Below are positions 53,890 through 62,999 of a stretch of 64,000 bases of DNA, piece after piece. The notes beneath the pieces were generated by a model. That model was not told where the DNA came from. It saw only the letters and a program-made list of their open reading frames with translations, and made no database searches. This DNA comes from Falcatimonas sp. MSJ-15. Lineage in GTDB: Bacteria; Bacillota; Clostridia; Lachnospirales; Lachnospiraceae. A program made the translations under genes and the position numbers. Numbering within the stretch: the first letter of the stretch is position 1; each line of letters begins with the position of its first letter. Where the stretch lies: assembly GCF_018918265.1 (NCBI RefSeq), contig NZ_JAHLQC010000001.1, positions 1 to 64,000 on the forward strand, given 5' to 3'.

Positions 53890-55781
53890 TGAAAAAAGTA
53901 ATAGCTGTCCTGCTAAGTATAGTATTAGTAACAGGACTTATAGGTGGGGGAATATTTTTATATAAAAAGAACAAAGATGGAAATAAAACAGTTGGAGTAT
54001 ATAGTGTAAGTGATATAAAAGAATCAGTCTGGGATGAAGGGCAGTCGTCTTATGGAAGTATAAGAAGTGATCTCAGCCAGGAGATATATGCTGATAAAGA
54101 GAAGCTTGTAAAAGAAGTATGTGTAAATGCAGGAGATCAAGTTACAGTTGGGGATGTACTTTTGAAATATGATACAACATTATTAGAACTTGAATTGTCA
54201 GAGAGCCAGAATAATCTTGAGATGTATAAACAGGATCTTGTCAAGAAAAATAATGAACTTACAGAACTAAAAAAGATTACACCGGTGACAGCTGACAATG
54301 GTACAAAAAGTGAGATATATGCTGATAATGCTGTAAAAACAGCTAACGATATTCCGGTTACAGGAAAAGCGGTAACAAACAATAGTGAGGATCAGTCAGA
54401 CATAAAAGTTAATACTGAAAAAGCAGTGACTGGTCCGGTATCTATTGTAGATACGACAACAGAAGCATTTGCAGGAAGTGGAACGAATGCAGATCCATAC
54501 AGATATATGTGTGAAGATGGAGCAGTTGTAAAAGCAGAACTTTTAAAAAAACTTGGGGATTTAGGAAAGTATGCATCATTTGAAGTATATGAAGGTGGAA
54601 CAGTACTTGGAACATTATCATACTCATGGCGATTAACAGGATTAGCAACACAGGATGCAGGGGATTTTAATATAGATGTTACTACTAAGAGTAATGAACC
54701 AGGTCAGGTTACAGTTAATATTGCACAGCAGGTACTTCCTGTAAAAGCAATATTAAAACTTAATCTGTCAGGTGAGTTTGATAATGGAATTACGATAAGT
54801 GGTTCAGATAGTATAGAAGTATCAGGAAGTTACTATATAACAGCCGAATTCACAAAAGGTGGAGAGTATGTTGTTAGCAAAAAAGGTGTTACACCAACAC
54901 CTGATAACAATAATGAACCGGTAATACCTGATAACGGAGATGAACCATCAAATGATGATCCATCTAATGGAGATGATATAACTATTCCTGATAATGGAGA
55001 TAATACAGATGATATAATTACTCCAGATACACCATCATATACAAAAGATGAGCTTAATAAGAAGATCACAGAAAAAAATCAAGAGATAAGTAAATTACAG
55101 CTTGATATAAAAGATCAGGAACTTACTATACAGAAAAAGCAAAAAGAAATTGAGTCTTATACTGTAAAGAGTACAGTAAGTGGTGTTGTTAAGACGTTAA
55201 AGGATAGTAATACAACAGATGCGACAGAACCATTTCTTGTTGTGAATAGTGCAGATGGTTATTATATTACAGGATATATAAGTGAACTTGCACTTGATAC
55301 AATAAGTGTAGGCGAAGAAGTATCAGGAATGTGCTGGTCAGGCAGTGGTACATCTTTTACAGCTAAGATTGTTGAGATATCAGAATATCCAGAGAGTAAT
55401 GCTAATGCATATAATGGTGATGGTAATCCTAATGTTTCATATTATCCATTTGTAGCATTCATTGCAGATACTAAAGGGCTAAAGGCAGGAGATTATGCTG
55501 AATTAAGTTTCAATAGCAGTGATGATACATCACAAAGTGATAAGTTATATCTGCCAAAATATATGATAAAAGATGAAGCAGGTAAATATTATGTATATGC
55601 TGCAGATGAATCAGGAGTACTTGAAAAAAGATATATAACAACAGGTAAGACATTCTATGGATCTTCAGTAGAGATCATTGATGGCGTAACAGTAGATGAT
55701 AAACTTGCATTTCCTTATGGCAAAGATGTAAAAGCCGGTGTAAAGACAAAAGATGCAGACATTGAAGATTTATATAAATAG
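53889..55781 (+). CDS. HlyD-like adaptor 2 with large insertion
   Basis: This 630-residue membrane fusion protein is the second adaptor of this system. It has an N-terminal anchor (~4-24), lipoyl-like halves (EVCVNAGDQVTVGDVLLKYD at ~76-95, STVSGVVKTLKD at ~428-439) and hairpin helices (100-130, 383-424). Between the helices lies a ~250-residue insertion (~131-382). It includes a beta-rich module with SYSWRLTGLATQDAGDFN and an acidic Pro/Asp/Asn linker (PDNGDEPSNDDPSNGDD). The insert is far outside the normal length of the family. It starts at TAATG of the ATPase gene and precedes the permease by 15 bases. Confidence 0.82.
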   Translation: MKKVIAVLLSIVLVTGLIGGGIFLYKKNKDGNKTVGVYSVSDIKESVWDEGQSSYGSIRSDLSQEIYADKEKLVKEVCVNAGDQVTVGDVLLKYDTTLLELELSESQNNLEMYKQDLVKKNNELTELKKITPVTADNGTKSEIYADNAVKTANDIPVTGKAVTNNSEDQSDIKVNTEKAVTGPVSIVDTTTEAFAGSGTNADPYRYMCEDGAVVKAELLKKLGDLGKYASFEVYEGGTVLGTLSYSWRLTGLATQDAGDFNIDVTTKSNEPGQVTVNIAQQVLPVKAILKLNLSGEFDNGITISGSDSIEVSGSYYITAEFTKGGEYVVSKKGVTPTPDNNNEPVIPDNGDEPSNDDPSNGDDITIPDNGDNTDDIITPDTPSYTKDELNKKITEKNQEISKLQLDIKDQELTIQKKQKEIESYTVKSTVSGVVKTLKDSNTTDATEPFLVVNSADGYYITGYISELALDTISVGEEVSGMCWSGSGTSFTAKIVEISEYPESNANAYNGDGNPNVSYYPFVAFIADTKGLKAGDYAELSFNSSDDTSQSDKLYLPKYMIKDEAGKYYVYAADESGVLEKRYITTGKTFYGSSVEIIDGVTVDDKLAFPYGKDVKAGVKTKDADIEDLYK

Positions 55782-55796
55782 CAGGAGGATGGAAAT

Positions 55797-57044
55797 ATGA
55801 TAGAAAACATTAGACTGTCCTTTCAGGGCATCTGGTCACACAAGATGAGATCATTTCTCACAATGCTTGGTATTATTATAGGAATTGCAGCAATTATTGC
55901 AATAGTATCAACAATAAAAGGAACTAATGAACAGATAAAGCAGAATCTTGTAGGTTCCGGTGGAAATACAGTTGAAGTACAATTATATCAGGGAACATGG
56001 ACGTATGAGATAGAATATAATGGAATACCGGCTGGAGTCGGTGTTATTACACAAGACATTCTTGATAAGATAAAAGCAGATGAAAGTGTAAGCAATGCAG
56101 CGCTTTATAACGTAAGAAATGGTTCTGTATATTATAATGATGTAGTGCTGTCTTATGGAAAGATAATCGGAACAGACAGTGCATATTTTGCAACATGTGG
56201 CTATGTGCTTCAGGATGGAAGACTTTTTGCAGACAGAGATAATAATTCTTCAAAAGTGGCAATAGTAGATTCAGTTGCAGCGAAAACACTTTTTGCAAGT
56301 GATGATCCAGTTGGAAAGATAGTAGAGATTGGTAATGAAGCTTTTACAATAGTAGGCGTTGTTGATAAATCAGATGATTTTGAACCAACGATAGAATCTC
56401 TTAACGATTATTATACTTATGTTAATGATGATGCAGCAGGAACAGTATTCATTCCATCAGGAACATGGCCAGTTGTATATAACTTTGATGAACCACAGAA
56501 TATGGTAGTAAAGGCTGTTTCAACAGAGGATATGACAGCGGCAGGTAAGATTGCGGAAGATACTTTGAATGATAGTATTAATCCTGTTGATTCAACAATA
56601 AAATATAAGGCACAGGATTTGCTTGAGCAGGCAAAAGAACTTCAAAGACTTAGTGCATCAACTAATCAGCAGCTTATATGGATAGCGAGTATATCACTTT
56701 TGGTAGGTGGTATTGGTGTAATGAATATTATGCTTGTATCTGTAACAGAGAGAACAAAAGAAATTGGTCTAAAAAAAGCAATTGGTGCTAAAAAATCAAG
56801 GATTCTTGGACAGTTTCTTACAGAAGCAGCAGTACTTACAAGCTTTGGAGGACTTATAGGTGTGCTTGCAGGAATTATACTTGCCAATATAGTATCAAAG
56901 ATATCAGATATGCCAGTTGGAATAAGTGTTCCGGCAATTGTGATATCAGTAGTATTCTCAATGGTAATTGGTGTAGTATTTGGACTTCTTCCATCAATCA
57001 AAGCAGCTAATCTTAATCCAATTGAAGCATTAAGACATGAATAG
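55797..57044 (+). CDS. MacB-like ABC permease
   Basis: This 415-residue permease has four membrane helices in the MacB layout: one near ~20-42 and three near ~300-320, 340-370 and 375-400. A MacB periplasmic core domain (~45-285) carries SVVGTDSAYFATCGYVLQDGR-like wording. The C-terminal FtsX motif EIGLKKAIGAKKSRILGQFL and the closing ANLNPIEALRHE complete it. AGGAGG precedes the ATG. It ends a four-gene efflux set with one ATPase and two adaptors, like YknWXYZ. The substrate is unknown; antimicrobial peptide or toxin export is a plausible family role. Confidence 0.94.
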   Translation: MIENIRLSFQGIWSHKMRSFLTMLGIIIGIAAIIAIVSTIKGTNEQIKQNLVGSGGNTVEVQLYQGTWTYEIEYNGIPAGVGVITQDILDKIKADESVSNAALYNVRNGSVYYNDVVLSYGKIIGTDSAYFATCGYVLQDGRLFADRDNNSSKVAIVDSVAAKTLFASDDPVGKIVEIGNEAFTIVGVVDKSDDFEPTIESLNDYYTYVNDDAAGTVFIPSGTWPVVYNFDEPQNMVVKAVSTEDMTAAGKIAEDTLNDSINPVDSTIKYKAQDLLEQAKELQRLSASTNQQLIWIASISLLVGGIGVMNIMLVSVTERTKEIGLKKAIGAKKSRILGQFLTEAAVLTSFGGLIGVLAGIILANIVSKISDMPVGISVPAIVISVVFSMVIGVVFGLLPSIKAANLNPIEALRHE

Positions 57045-57089
57045 ATATAATTAATATGTTAGCATAGAAATATCAAGATGATATGATAT

Positions 57090-57136
57090 CTCCTAAGTAG
57101 ATAAGATGAATAATCACAATCTGCTTAGGAGTTTTT
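57090..57136 (+). terminator. Terminator of the efflux operon
   Basis: CTCCTAAGTAGAT (57090-57102) pairs with ATCTGCTTAGGAG (57119-57131, one G-T pair), followed by TTTTT. Confidence 0.92.
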
Positions 57137-57217
57137 GATATATGTAGAAAATATGTGATATATGTATTATGATTAATAATTTCATATATAAAATCCTCGT
57201 TTGTCATAGGCATAGAC

Positions 57218-57244
57218 CAACTATCTTTAGGTGGTGGGTAGTTG
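57218..57244 (+). ncRNA. Recurrent stem-loop, motif copy C
   Basis: CAACTATC (57218-57225) pairs with GGTAGTTG (57237-57244), an 8-bp stem with one G-T pair, around loop TTTAGGTGGTG. The loop matches copy A at ~43990 and copy B at ~48191. No T-run follows, so it is unlikely to be a terminator. Confidence 0.4.
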
Positions 57245-57312
57245 ACAATGGTTTATGACATTTATGAACAGGAGGTTTATGAACAGGATACTATTTTTTA
57301 TTAATTTGTAAA

Positions 57313-57341
57313 TTGTTAGAAGCAGGTACATGTGTTATAAT
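57313..57341 (+). promoter_or_regulatory. Promoter of the methyltransferase gene
   Basis: TTGTTA (57313-57318), a 17-base spacer and TATAAT (57336-57341) with an extended -10 TG at 57333-57334. Confidence 0.85.
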
Positions 57342-57384
57342 GTAACGCAGGCAAAATGTTGTTTTTTAAAAGGAGAATTTGAGA

Positions 57385-58584
57385 ATGGAAGCAGCTGTAA
57401 TATTAAAAAAAGGTGAAGGCCGAACAATTAAGTCTGGTGGAATGTGGGTCTATGATAATGAGATAGATAAGATTGAAGGAGAATTTGAGAATGGAGACAT
57501 TGTTACAGTACTTGATTTTGACGGATATTTTATGGGAAGAGGATTCATTAATACAAGATCAAAGATAACAGTAAGATTAATGTCAAGAGTAAAAGAACAG
57601 AAGATAGATGATGAATTTATTGATCTTAGAGTACGTAATTGTCTTGAATATAGAAGCAAAGTAGTTGATATGTCATCATGCAGACTTATATTCGGAGAAG
57701 CAGATTTCTTACCGGGAATAGTAGTAGACAAATTTGCAGATGTACTTGTAGTGCAATCACTTGCACTTGGAATTGACAGATTTAAGACTACAATAGTAGA
57801 TAGTCTGAAAAAACATCTTAAAGAGATGGGAATGCCAATTCGTGGAGTATATGAACGTAGTGATGCTAAAGTTAGAACTCAGGAAGGCATGGAGAGAATA
57901 AAAGGATTCATTGGTGATGAATTTGATACAAAAGTTGAGATTGTGGAGAATGGAGTAAAATTCATCGTAGATGTAGAAGAAGGACAAAAGACAGGATTTT
58001 TCTTAGATCAGAAATATAACAGAGCAGCAATAAGACCATTGTGTAAAGATGCAAGAGTATTAGACTGTTTTACACATACAGGTTCATTTGCACTTAATGC
58101 AGCAGCAGCCGGAGCAAGAGAAGTAATAGGCGTTGATGCATCTGAATTAGGTGTTAATCAGGCAACAGAGAATGCAAAGCTTAATGGACTTGAGAATATC
58201 GTAAGATTTGAATGTGCAGATGTGTTTGATCTTCTTCCATCTTATGAAGAAAAAGGAGAAAAATTCGATGTTGTAATTCTTGATCCACCTGCGTTTACAA
58301 AATCAAGAAATTCAGTTAAGAATGCTATAAAAGGATATCGTGAGATCAACATGAGAGGGCTTAAGTTAGTTAAGAATAATGGTTATCTTGCAACTTGTTC
58401 ATGTTCACATTTTATGACACCTGAATTATTTACATCAACAATTGCACAGGCTGCAAAGAGTTGCCATAAGAGATTAAGACAGATAGAATACAGAACACAG
58501 GCAGCAGATCATCCAATATTATGGGCAGCAGATGAATCATTATATCTAAAATTCTATATATTCCAGGTATGTGATGAACTATAA
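57385..58584 (+). CDS. Class I SAM-dependent rRNA methyltransferase (RlmI-like)
   Basis: An N-terminal PUA domain (~1-75) and an EEHEE-like middle precede a Rossmann methyltransferase. VLDCFTHTGSFALNAAAAGA is the SAM-binding motif I, VIGVDAS follows, and VVILDPPAFTKS is the catalytic NPPY-like motif. Length (399) and order match RlmI/RlmCD-type 23S rRNA m5C methyltransferases. The ATG at 57385 has AGGAG 9 bases upstream, against 3 bases for a TTG at 57379. The target base is inference. Confidence 0.92.
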   Translation: MEAAVILKKGEGRTIKSGGMWVYDNEIDKIEGEFENGDIVTVLDFDGYFMGRGFINTRSKITVRLMSRVKEQKIDDEFIDLRVRNCLEYRSKVVDMSSCRLIFGEADFLPGIVVDKFADVLVVQSLALGIDRFKTTIVDSLKKHLKEMGMPIRGVYERSDAKVRTQEGMERIKGFIGDEFDTKVEIVENGVKFIVDVEEGQKTGFFLDQKYNRAAIRPLCKDARVLDCFTHTGSFALNAAAAGAREVIGVDASELGVNQATENAKLNGLENIVRFECADVFDLLPSYEEKGEKFDVVILDPPAFTKSRNSVKNAIKGYREINMRGLKLVKNNGYLATCSCSHFMTPELFTSTIAQAAKSCHKRLRQIEYRTQAADHPILWAADESLYLKFYIFQVCDEL

Positions 58585-58641
58585 TTGGCAAAGACACATT
58601 TAACAAACTAAGAATAGCATAGAGAAAGCGTGTGATGAATT

Positions 58642-59970
58642 ATGATTTGCGATGAAGTAAGAGGATATATTGATAATATTAAAGTGAGAGGAAGTATATT
58701 AGGATTAACATCAATTAAGATGTTGCTTGATGAACTTGGTAATCCTCAGGATAAAATAAAAATTGTTCATGTGGCAGGAACTAATGCTAAAGGTTCAGTA
58801 TCTGCATATATTGAATCAATATGCCAAACATCAGGATATAAGGTAGGATTGTTTGCATCACCGGCAGTATTTGACTATTATGAAGCATATAGAATCAATG
58901 GACAGAATATAAGCAAAGAAGAATATGCATCAGTTGGAAGCAAAGTTATAGAAGCTGTTAAACAAGTTAATGATAAGGATATATGGCCAACAAGTTTTGA
59001 GATAGAGACAGCAATTGCATATCAGTATTTTTATGATAAGAATGTTGATATAGCTATTATAGAGACTGGAATGGGTGGAAGCCTTGATGCTACTAATGTG
59101 ACAAAAAGTACACTTGTAAGTGTGATTACACCAATAAGTATTGATCATAGTGCATTTCTTGGAGATACAATTGATGCAATAGCACATGCAAAAGCCGGAA
59201 TAATCAAAAAGGACAGCGTTGTAACATGTGCATTAGATCAGAAAGAAGAAGCTGTTAATGTAATTAAAAAGACAGCTTATGATAATAATGCGAATGTTAT
59301 TATTCCAGATATAAAAGATATAGTACATAATGAGGATGGTACCTTTGATTATAAAGATATATCAGGAATAAGACTTAAGATGTATGGAAAAAAACAGATA
59401 GAAAATGCAGTACTTGCTATTGAGACTGTTAGAGTACTAAAAGAAAAATATTATTATAAACAGATAGATGAAGAATTAATAAAAACAGGGCTTTTTAATA
59501 TGATCCTTCCTGGAAGAATAGAGAAGATAGGAACAGAACCGGATATAATAATAGATGGTGCACATAATCCGGCAGCTGCACAGGCATTAAGAGATTATGT
59601 AAAAGAAGAATATAAGGATAGGGATGTTATACTTCTTACAGGGATGTTTAAAGACAAGGATTATACAAAAGTTGCGAATATTATGAGTGAAGTTTCAAAC
59701 AAAGTAATCACAGTGACTCCACCGACAGAAAGAGGGCTTGATTCAGAAGAATTACAAAAAGTTTATAGAAAGATATTTAGTGCTTTAAAAGCAGATGACG
59801 GTACAAAGAGATTTATTGACAATAATAGTAATGAAGATATGACAGTAACATTGTCATATGGATATGATTATGATAAAGCATTTGCAATGGCTAAGAGATT
59901 GGCGGGAACAAATGGAGCTGTAATAGTATTTGGTTCATTTTCTTTTTTAGCACAGATAAAGAGGAAATAG
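58642..59970 (+). CDS. folC: Folylpolyglutamate synthase / dihydrofolate synthase
   Basis: This 442-residue Mur-ligase-family enzyme adds glutamate to folates. Motifs are the P-loop VAGTNAKGSVSAYIESI at ~47, TGMGGSLDATNV, ISIDHSAFLGDT (metal and carbamoyl-lysine area) with AKAGIIKKDSVV, and IIDGAHNPAAA. The ribosome binding site is weak. It overlaps nothing but sits 3 bases before a GNAT gene whose ribosome binding site lies in its last codons. Whether it also has dihydrofolate synthase activity cannot be told. Confidence 0.95.
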   Translation: MICDEVRGYIDNIKVRGSILGLTSIKMLLDELGNPQDKIKIVHVAGTNAKGSVSAYIESICQTSGYKVGLFASPAVFDYYEAYRINGQNISKEEYASVGSKVIEAVKQVNDKDIWPTSFEIETAIAYQYFYDKNVDIAIIETGMGGSLDATNVTKSTLVSVITPISIDHSAFLGDTIDAIAHAKAGIIKKDSVVTCALDQKEEAVNVIKKTAYDNNANVIIPDIKDIVHNEDGTFDYKDISGIRLKMYGKKQIENAVLAIETVRVLKEKYYYKQIDEELIKTGLFNMILPGRIEKIGTEPDIIIDGAHNPAAAQALRDYVKEEYKDRDVILLTGMFKDKDYTKVANIMSEVSNKVITVTPPTERGLDSEELQKVYRKIFSALKADDGTKRFIDNNSNEDMTVTLSYGYDYDKAFAMAKRLAGTNGAVIVFGSFSFLAQIKRK

Positions 59971-59973
59971 TTA

Positions 59974-60522
59974 ATGAAAGATATAAGAATACGTGCAGTT
60001 CGTCCTTATGAAGATGTAGATGAACTTTTGGCAATATATGCACCTTATGTAACAGAGACAGCAGTATCATTTGAATATATACCACCGACAAGAGAAGAAT
60101 TTTTGCAGAGAATACTTAATACAGTTAAGTCATATCCATATCTTGTAGCAGAAGTTGATGGCAGAATAGCCGGATATGTATATATATCAAAGTTCCATGA
60201 GAGACCGGCTTACGATTGGTCTGTTGAGACTTCTATATATATAGATATGAAACTTAGAAAAAGTGGAATAGGAACGAAACTATATGAAGAAGTTGAGAAG
60301 ATACTAAAAGAACGTAATTATAAGAATATGTATGCATGTATAGCATATCCTAATCCTGCAAGCATAGCATTCCATGAAAAGATGGGATATAAGACGATAG
60401 GACATTTTACTAACTGTGCATACAAACTTGATAAGTGGTATGATATGGTATGGATGGAAAAATTCATCGGAGAACATAAAGATATACCTGATAAAATTGT
60501 ACGAGTTAATATGATAGAATAA
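59974..60522 (+). CDS. GNAT N-acetyltransferase (phosphinothricin-acetyltransferase-like)
   Basis: This 182-residue acetyltransferase has the PAT/MnaT-group wording: IYAPYVTETAVSFEYIPPT at the N-terminus and RPAYDWSVETSIYID. The acetyl-CoA pyrophosphate loop is RKSGIGTKLYEE, then NPASIAFHEKMGYKTIG and WYDMVWMEKFIG. GAGGAAA lies at good spacing within the end of folC, so the two are co-expressed. Relatives acetylate amino-acid-like compounds such as methionine sulfone. The native substrate is unknown. Confidence 0.92.
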   Translation: MKDIRIRAVRPYEDVDELLAIYAPYVTETAVSFEYIPPTREEFLQRILNTVKSYPYLVAEVDGRIAGYVYISKFHERPAYDWSVETSIYIDMKLRKSGIGTKLYEEVEKILKERNYKNMYACIAYPNPASIAFHEKMGYKTIGHFTNCAYKLDKWYDMVWMEKFIGEHKDIPDKIVRVNMIE

Positions 60523-60561
60523 TGCCTGTTTACTAAGTGATTTAGAAAAAATAGAATTAAG

Positions 60562-60617
60562 AAAAGCCTCAAACTGATAAATTCTTTTATAATAGATTTT
60601 ATCAGTTGAGGCTTTTT
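60562..60617. terminator. Bidirectional terminator, GNAT / DUF5050 gene
   Basis: AAAAGCCTCAAACTGATAAA (60562-60581) pairs with TTTATCAGTTGAGGCTTTTT (60598-60617), with a single bulged A. It serves convergent genes. Confidence 0.93.
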
Positions 60618-60657
60618 GATTCTATATCTAAATTCTAAATAGTGAAGACAAATATAA

Positions 60658-61668
60658 TTATTTGATTGTCACAAGTTCAACATTAACAGCTTCGTTAGTT
60701 GGAGTGCGATATAAGTCAATTTTATTATTGTATTTCATAAAGTAAGTATACTTAGATGTACAATTAATATTTTTATAATGACCATAAGCTACGAGTTCAA
60801 TATTAAGTCCATCGCTGGTCATTCTATATATGCCTGATTCATCACCTTTTTCAAGTTGGAAATATATAGTATCATTGTAAAGGTTATAAGTTGTAACTTT
60901 GCCACCACTTGTAAGGATATTAGTCATGTTATTAGTTGTATCATATTTTTCAAGAGTATATCCACCTGACAGATTGATATAGTAGTAACAAGAACCTGTA
61001 TAGATTGGCATATAATAATTGCCATTGTATACAGAACTAAAATAATCTGTTTGGGTATTAAGCTCATATATACTATGATCGTATGATATACCAGAAAAAT
61101 AGATGTTGCCATTGTATACACATGATGGATCTATATTGTCATCACTTATAATGTGGTTATCACTTCCATCTCTCTTCATCTTATATAAAGTCAAAGTAGT
61201 CTCATCATCGTAATGTTTGTAATATATGTAATTACCACATAGACTTACTGTACCGGTAATCTCAGGATGAAGTACTGATAAGTGGTCACCCTTTAGATCG
61301 GAGACACATATACCATAGAGCATATTCTTAAAGACACTGTCAGATGATTTAGAATTATTCCTAAGATAGAATATCTTATCATCATAGATGTTGATATAAC
61401 TTGTGGTATCTTTAGATATAAGCTTGGCACCTGTTCCATCAGGATTCATTCTGTATAGACGACCTTTGTCGGAAGGATTAGAAAAATATATTTTATCCTT
61501 ATATTCACAAAACAGACCACTGTTATACAAGTTGCCGGCAGTGTTACCAGTGGCTGTATCTGGGAAAGGCGTGTTTTTAATTTTATTATAAAAAAATATG
61601 GCTGTACCAATAGCAGCAGTTATAAGAACTAGAATAATTATTGTAATAACTATTTTCTTTTTATTCAT
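60658..61668 (-). CDS. DUF5050-like membrane-anchored beta-propeller protein
   Basis: An N-terminal membrane helix (~6-27) is followed by ~300 residues outside the membrane. They form repeated ~40-residue blades with recurring D-G-S/T and Y-x-x-x-D-D-x-I-Y-Y patterns (YKDKIYFSNPSDKGRLYRMNPDG, DDKIFYLRNN, NGNIYFSGI). This fits DUF5050, a six- to eight-bladed propeller common in extracellular Clostridia proteins. No enzyme motif is seen. It is monocistronic. Function unknown. Confidence 0.85.
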   Translation of the reverse strand: MNKKKIVITIIILVLITAAIGTAIFFYNKIKNTPFPDTATGNTAGNLYNSGLFCEYKDKIYFSNPSDKGRLYRMNPDGTGAKLISKDTTSYINIYDDKIFYLRNNSKSSDSVFKNMLYGICVSDLKGDHLSVLHPEITGTVSLCGNYIYYKHYDDETTLTLYKMKRDGSDNHIISDDNIDPSCVYNGNIYFSGISYDHSIYELNTQTDYFSSVYNGNYYMPIYTGSCYYYINLSGGYTLEKYDTTNNMTNILTSGGKVTTYNLYNDTIYFQLEKGDESGIYRMTSDGLNIELVAYGHYKNINCTSKYTYFMKYNNKIDLYRTPTNEAVNVELVTIK

Positions 61669-61744
61669 TTAAGCATCAACCTCCGTTTTATTTGCAGTTA
61701 ATTCTGCTAAGTTTTTTATCGGAGATTTAAACAGTATACTTGAC

Positions 61745-61773
61745 TTGTTACATTAAGATTACTGTGGTATAAT
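61745..61773 (+). promoter_or_regulatory. Promoter of pheA
   Basis: TTGTTA (61745-61750), a 17-base spacer and TATAAT (61768-61773). No T-box or attenuator is visible before the ATG. Confidence 0.8.
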
Positions 61774-61805
61774 GAGTTAATGTATCAAAGCAAAAGGAGG
61801 ATATA

Positions 61806-62939
61806 ATGATAGATTTATTAGAATTAAGAGATGAAATAGACGTAATAGACAAGCAGATTACTGAACTGTTCTTAAAGAGAATGGATATCTGTTCAAAAGT
61901 AGCAGAATATAAGATAAATACAGGTAAGCAAGTGCTTGACACTAAAAGAGAAAAAGACAAGATTGAAAAAGTAAAAAGCTATGTGGAAGATGACTTTATG
62001 AAGCATGGAGTAGCTGAACTGTTTATGCAGATAATGGCAATGAGTAGAAAACTTCAATACAGACTTTTAGAGGAGAATAATATACATGATGAAGTTCCAT
62101 TAGAAAAGATTGAAGACATAAACAGACAGGATATAACAGTTGTATATCCGGGTGTTCCGGGTGCTTATAGTGAGCAGGCAATGATTAACTACTTTGGAGA
62201 GAATGTTAATCATTTTAATGTGGTTACATTCAGAGAAGCGATGGATGCACTAAGAGATAAAAAAGCAGATTATGCAGTTTTTCCAATCGAGAATTCAAGT
62301 GCAGGAATTGTCAATGATACTTATGATCTGTTAAAAGAATATGATAATTATATTGTTGCAGAGACTTTTGTCAAGATTGAACATGCATTGCTTGGAACTG
62401 CAGATTCAGATATATCAGACATAAGAACTGTATATTCACATCCACAGGGACTTATGCAATGTCAGGAATTTTTAGAGGAACATAAAGAGTGGAATCAGAT
62501 AAGTCTGGCTAATACAGCCATTGCTGCAAGAAAAGTAAAAGATGATGGTGATAAGACTCAGGCGGCAATAGCAAGTAAGATTGCTGCAAGAAACTATGGA
62601 TTGAAGATATTAAAAGAAGCAATCAATACAAATAGTAATAATACAACAAGATTTGTTATAGTAAGTAATAAACCACAGTTTACTAAAGATGCTGATAAGA
62701 TAAGTATATGCTTTGAGACACCAAACGAAGCAGGAAGTCTTTATAACATGTTAAGCCATATAATATATAATGGTCTTAATATGACAAGAATAGAATCAAG
62801 ACCACTTATGGATGGTAATTTTGGCTCAAGATTCTATGTAGACTTTGAAGGATGTCTGACAGATGCAAGTGTTAAGAATGCACTTAGGGGAATAAGCTCT
62901 GAGGCTATAACATACAGATTGCTTGGTAATTACAGATAA
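61806..62939 (+). CDS. pheA: Chorismate mutase / prephenate dehydratase (P-protein)
   Basis: This bifunctional enzyme makes phenylpyruvate from chorismate for phenylalanine. Residues 1-85 are an AroQ chorismate mutase (LRDEIDVIDKQITELFLKRM). Residues ~110-290 are prephenate dehydratase (YPGVPGAYSEQAMINYFG, then the T-R-F motif in NTTRFVIV). The last 75 residues are a regulatory ACT domain with ETPNEAGSLYNML and ESRPL, which implies feedback by phenylalanine. AAGGAGG precedes the ATG. It stands alone. Confidence 0.96.
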   Translation: MIDLLELRDEIDVIDKQITELFLKRMDICSKVAEYKINTGKQVLDTKREKDKIEKVKSYVEDDFMKHGVAELFMQIMAMSRKLQYRLLEENNIHDEVPLEKIEDINRQDITVVYPGVPGAYSEQAMINYFGENVNHFNVVTFREAMDALRDKKADYAVFPIENSSAGIVNDTYDLLKEYDNYIVAETFVKIEHALLGTADSDISDIRTVYSHPQGLMQCQEFLEEHKEWNQISLANTAIAARKVKDDGDKTQAAIASKIAARNYGLKILKEAINTNSNNTTRFVIVSNKPQFTKDADKISICFETPNEAGSLYNMLSHIIYNGLNMTRIESRPLMDGNFGSRFYVDFEGCLTDASVKNALRGISSEAITYRLLGNYR

Positions 62940-62940
62940 A

Positions 62941-62965
62941 AAACAGTAGATTTTATTTACTGTTT
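62941..62965 (+). terminator. Weak hairpin after pheA
   Basis: AAACAGTA (62941-62948) pairs with TACTGTTT (62958-62965). No T-run follows beyond the stem, so termination may be partial. Confidence 0.55.
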
Positions 62966-62999
62966 GCGTTAATATTAATAATGAAAGAAGGAAATATTC

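Larger units (their letters stand above)
57045..57384. other. Gap with terminator, motif copy C and promoter
   Basis: No gene is seen. In order it holds the terminator at 57090-57136, the recurrent stem-loop at 57218-57244, a promoter at 57313-57341 and the ribosome binding site AAAGGAG (about 57369-57375). Confidence 0.75.

Noticed and set aside
57218..57244. Motif copy C as a terminator
   Set aside because: No T-run follows, and a good terminator already lies at 57090-57136.
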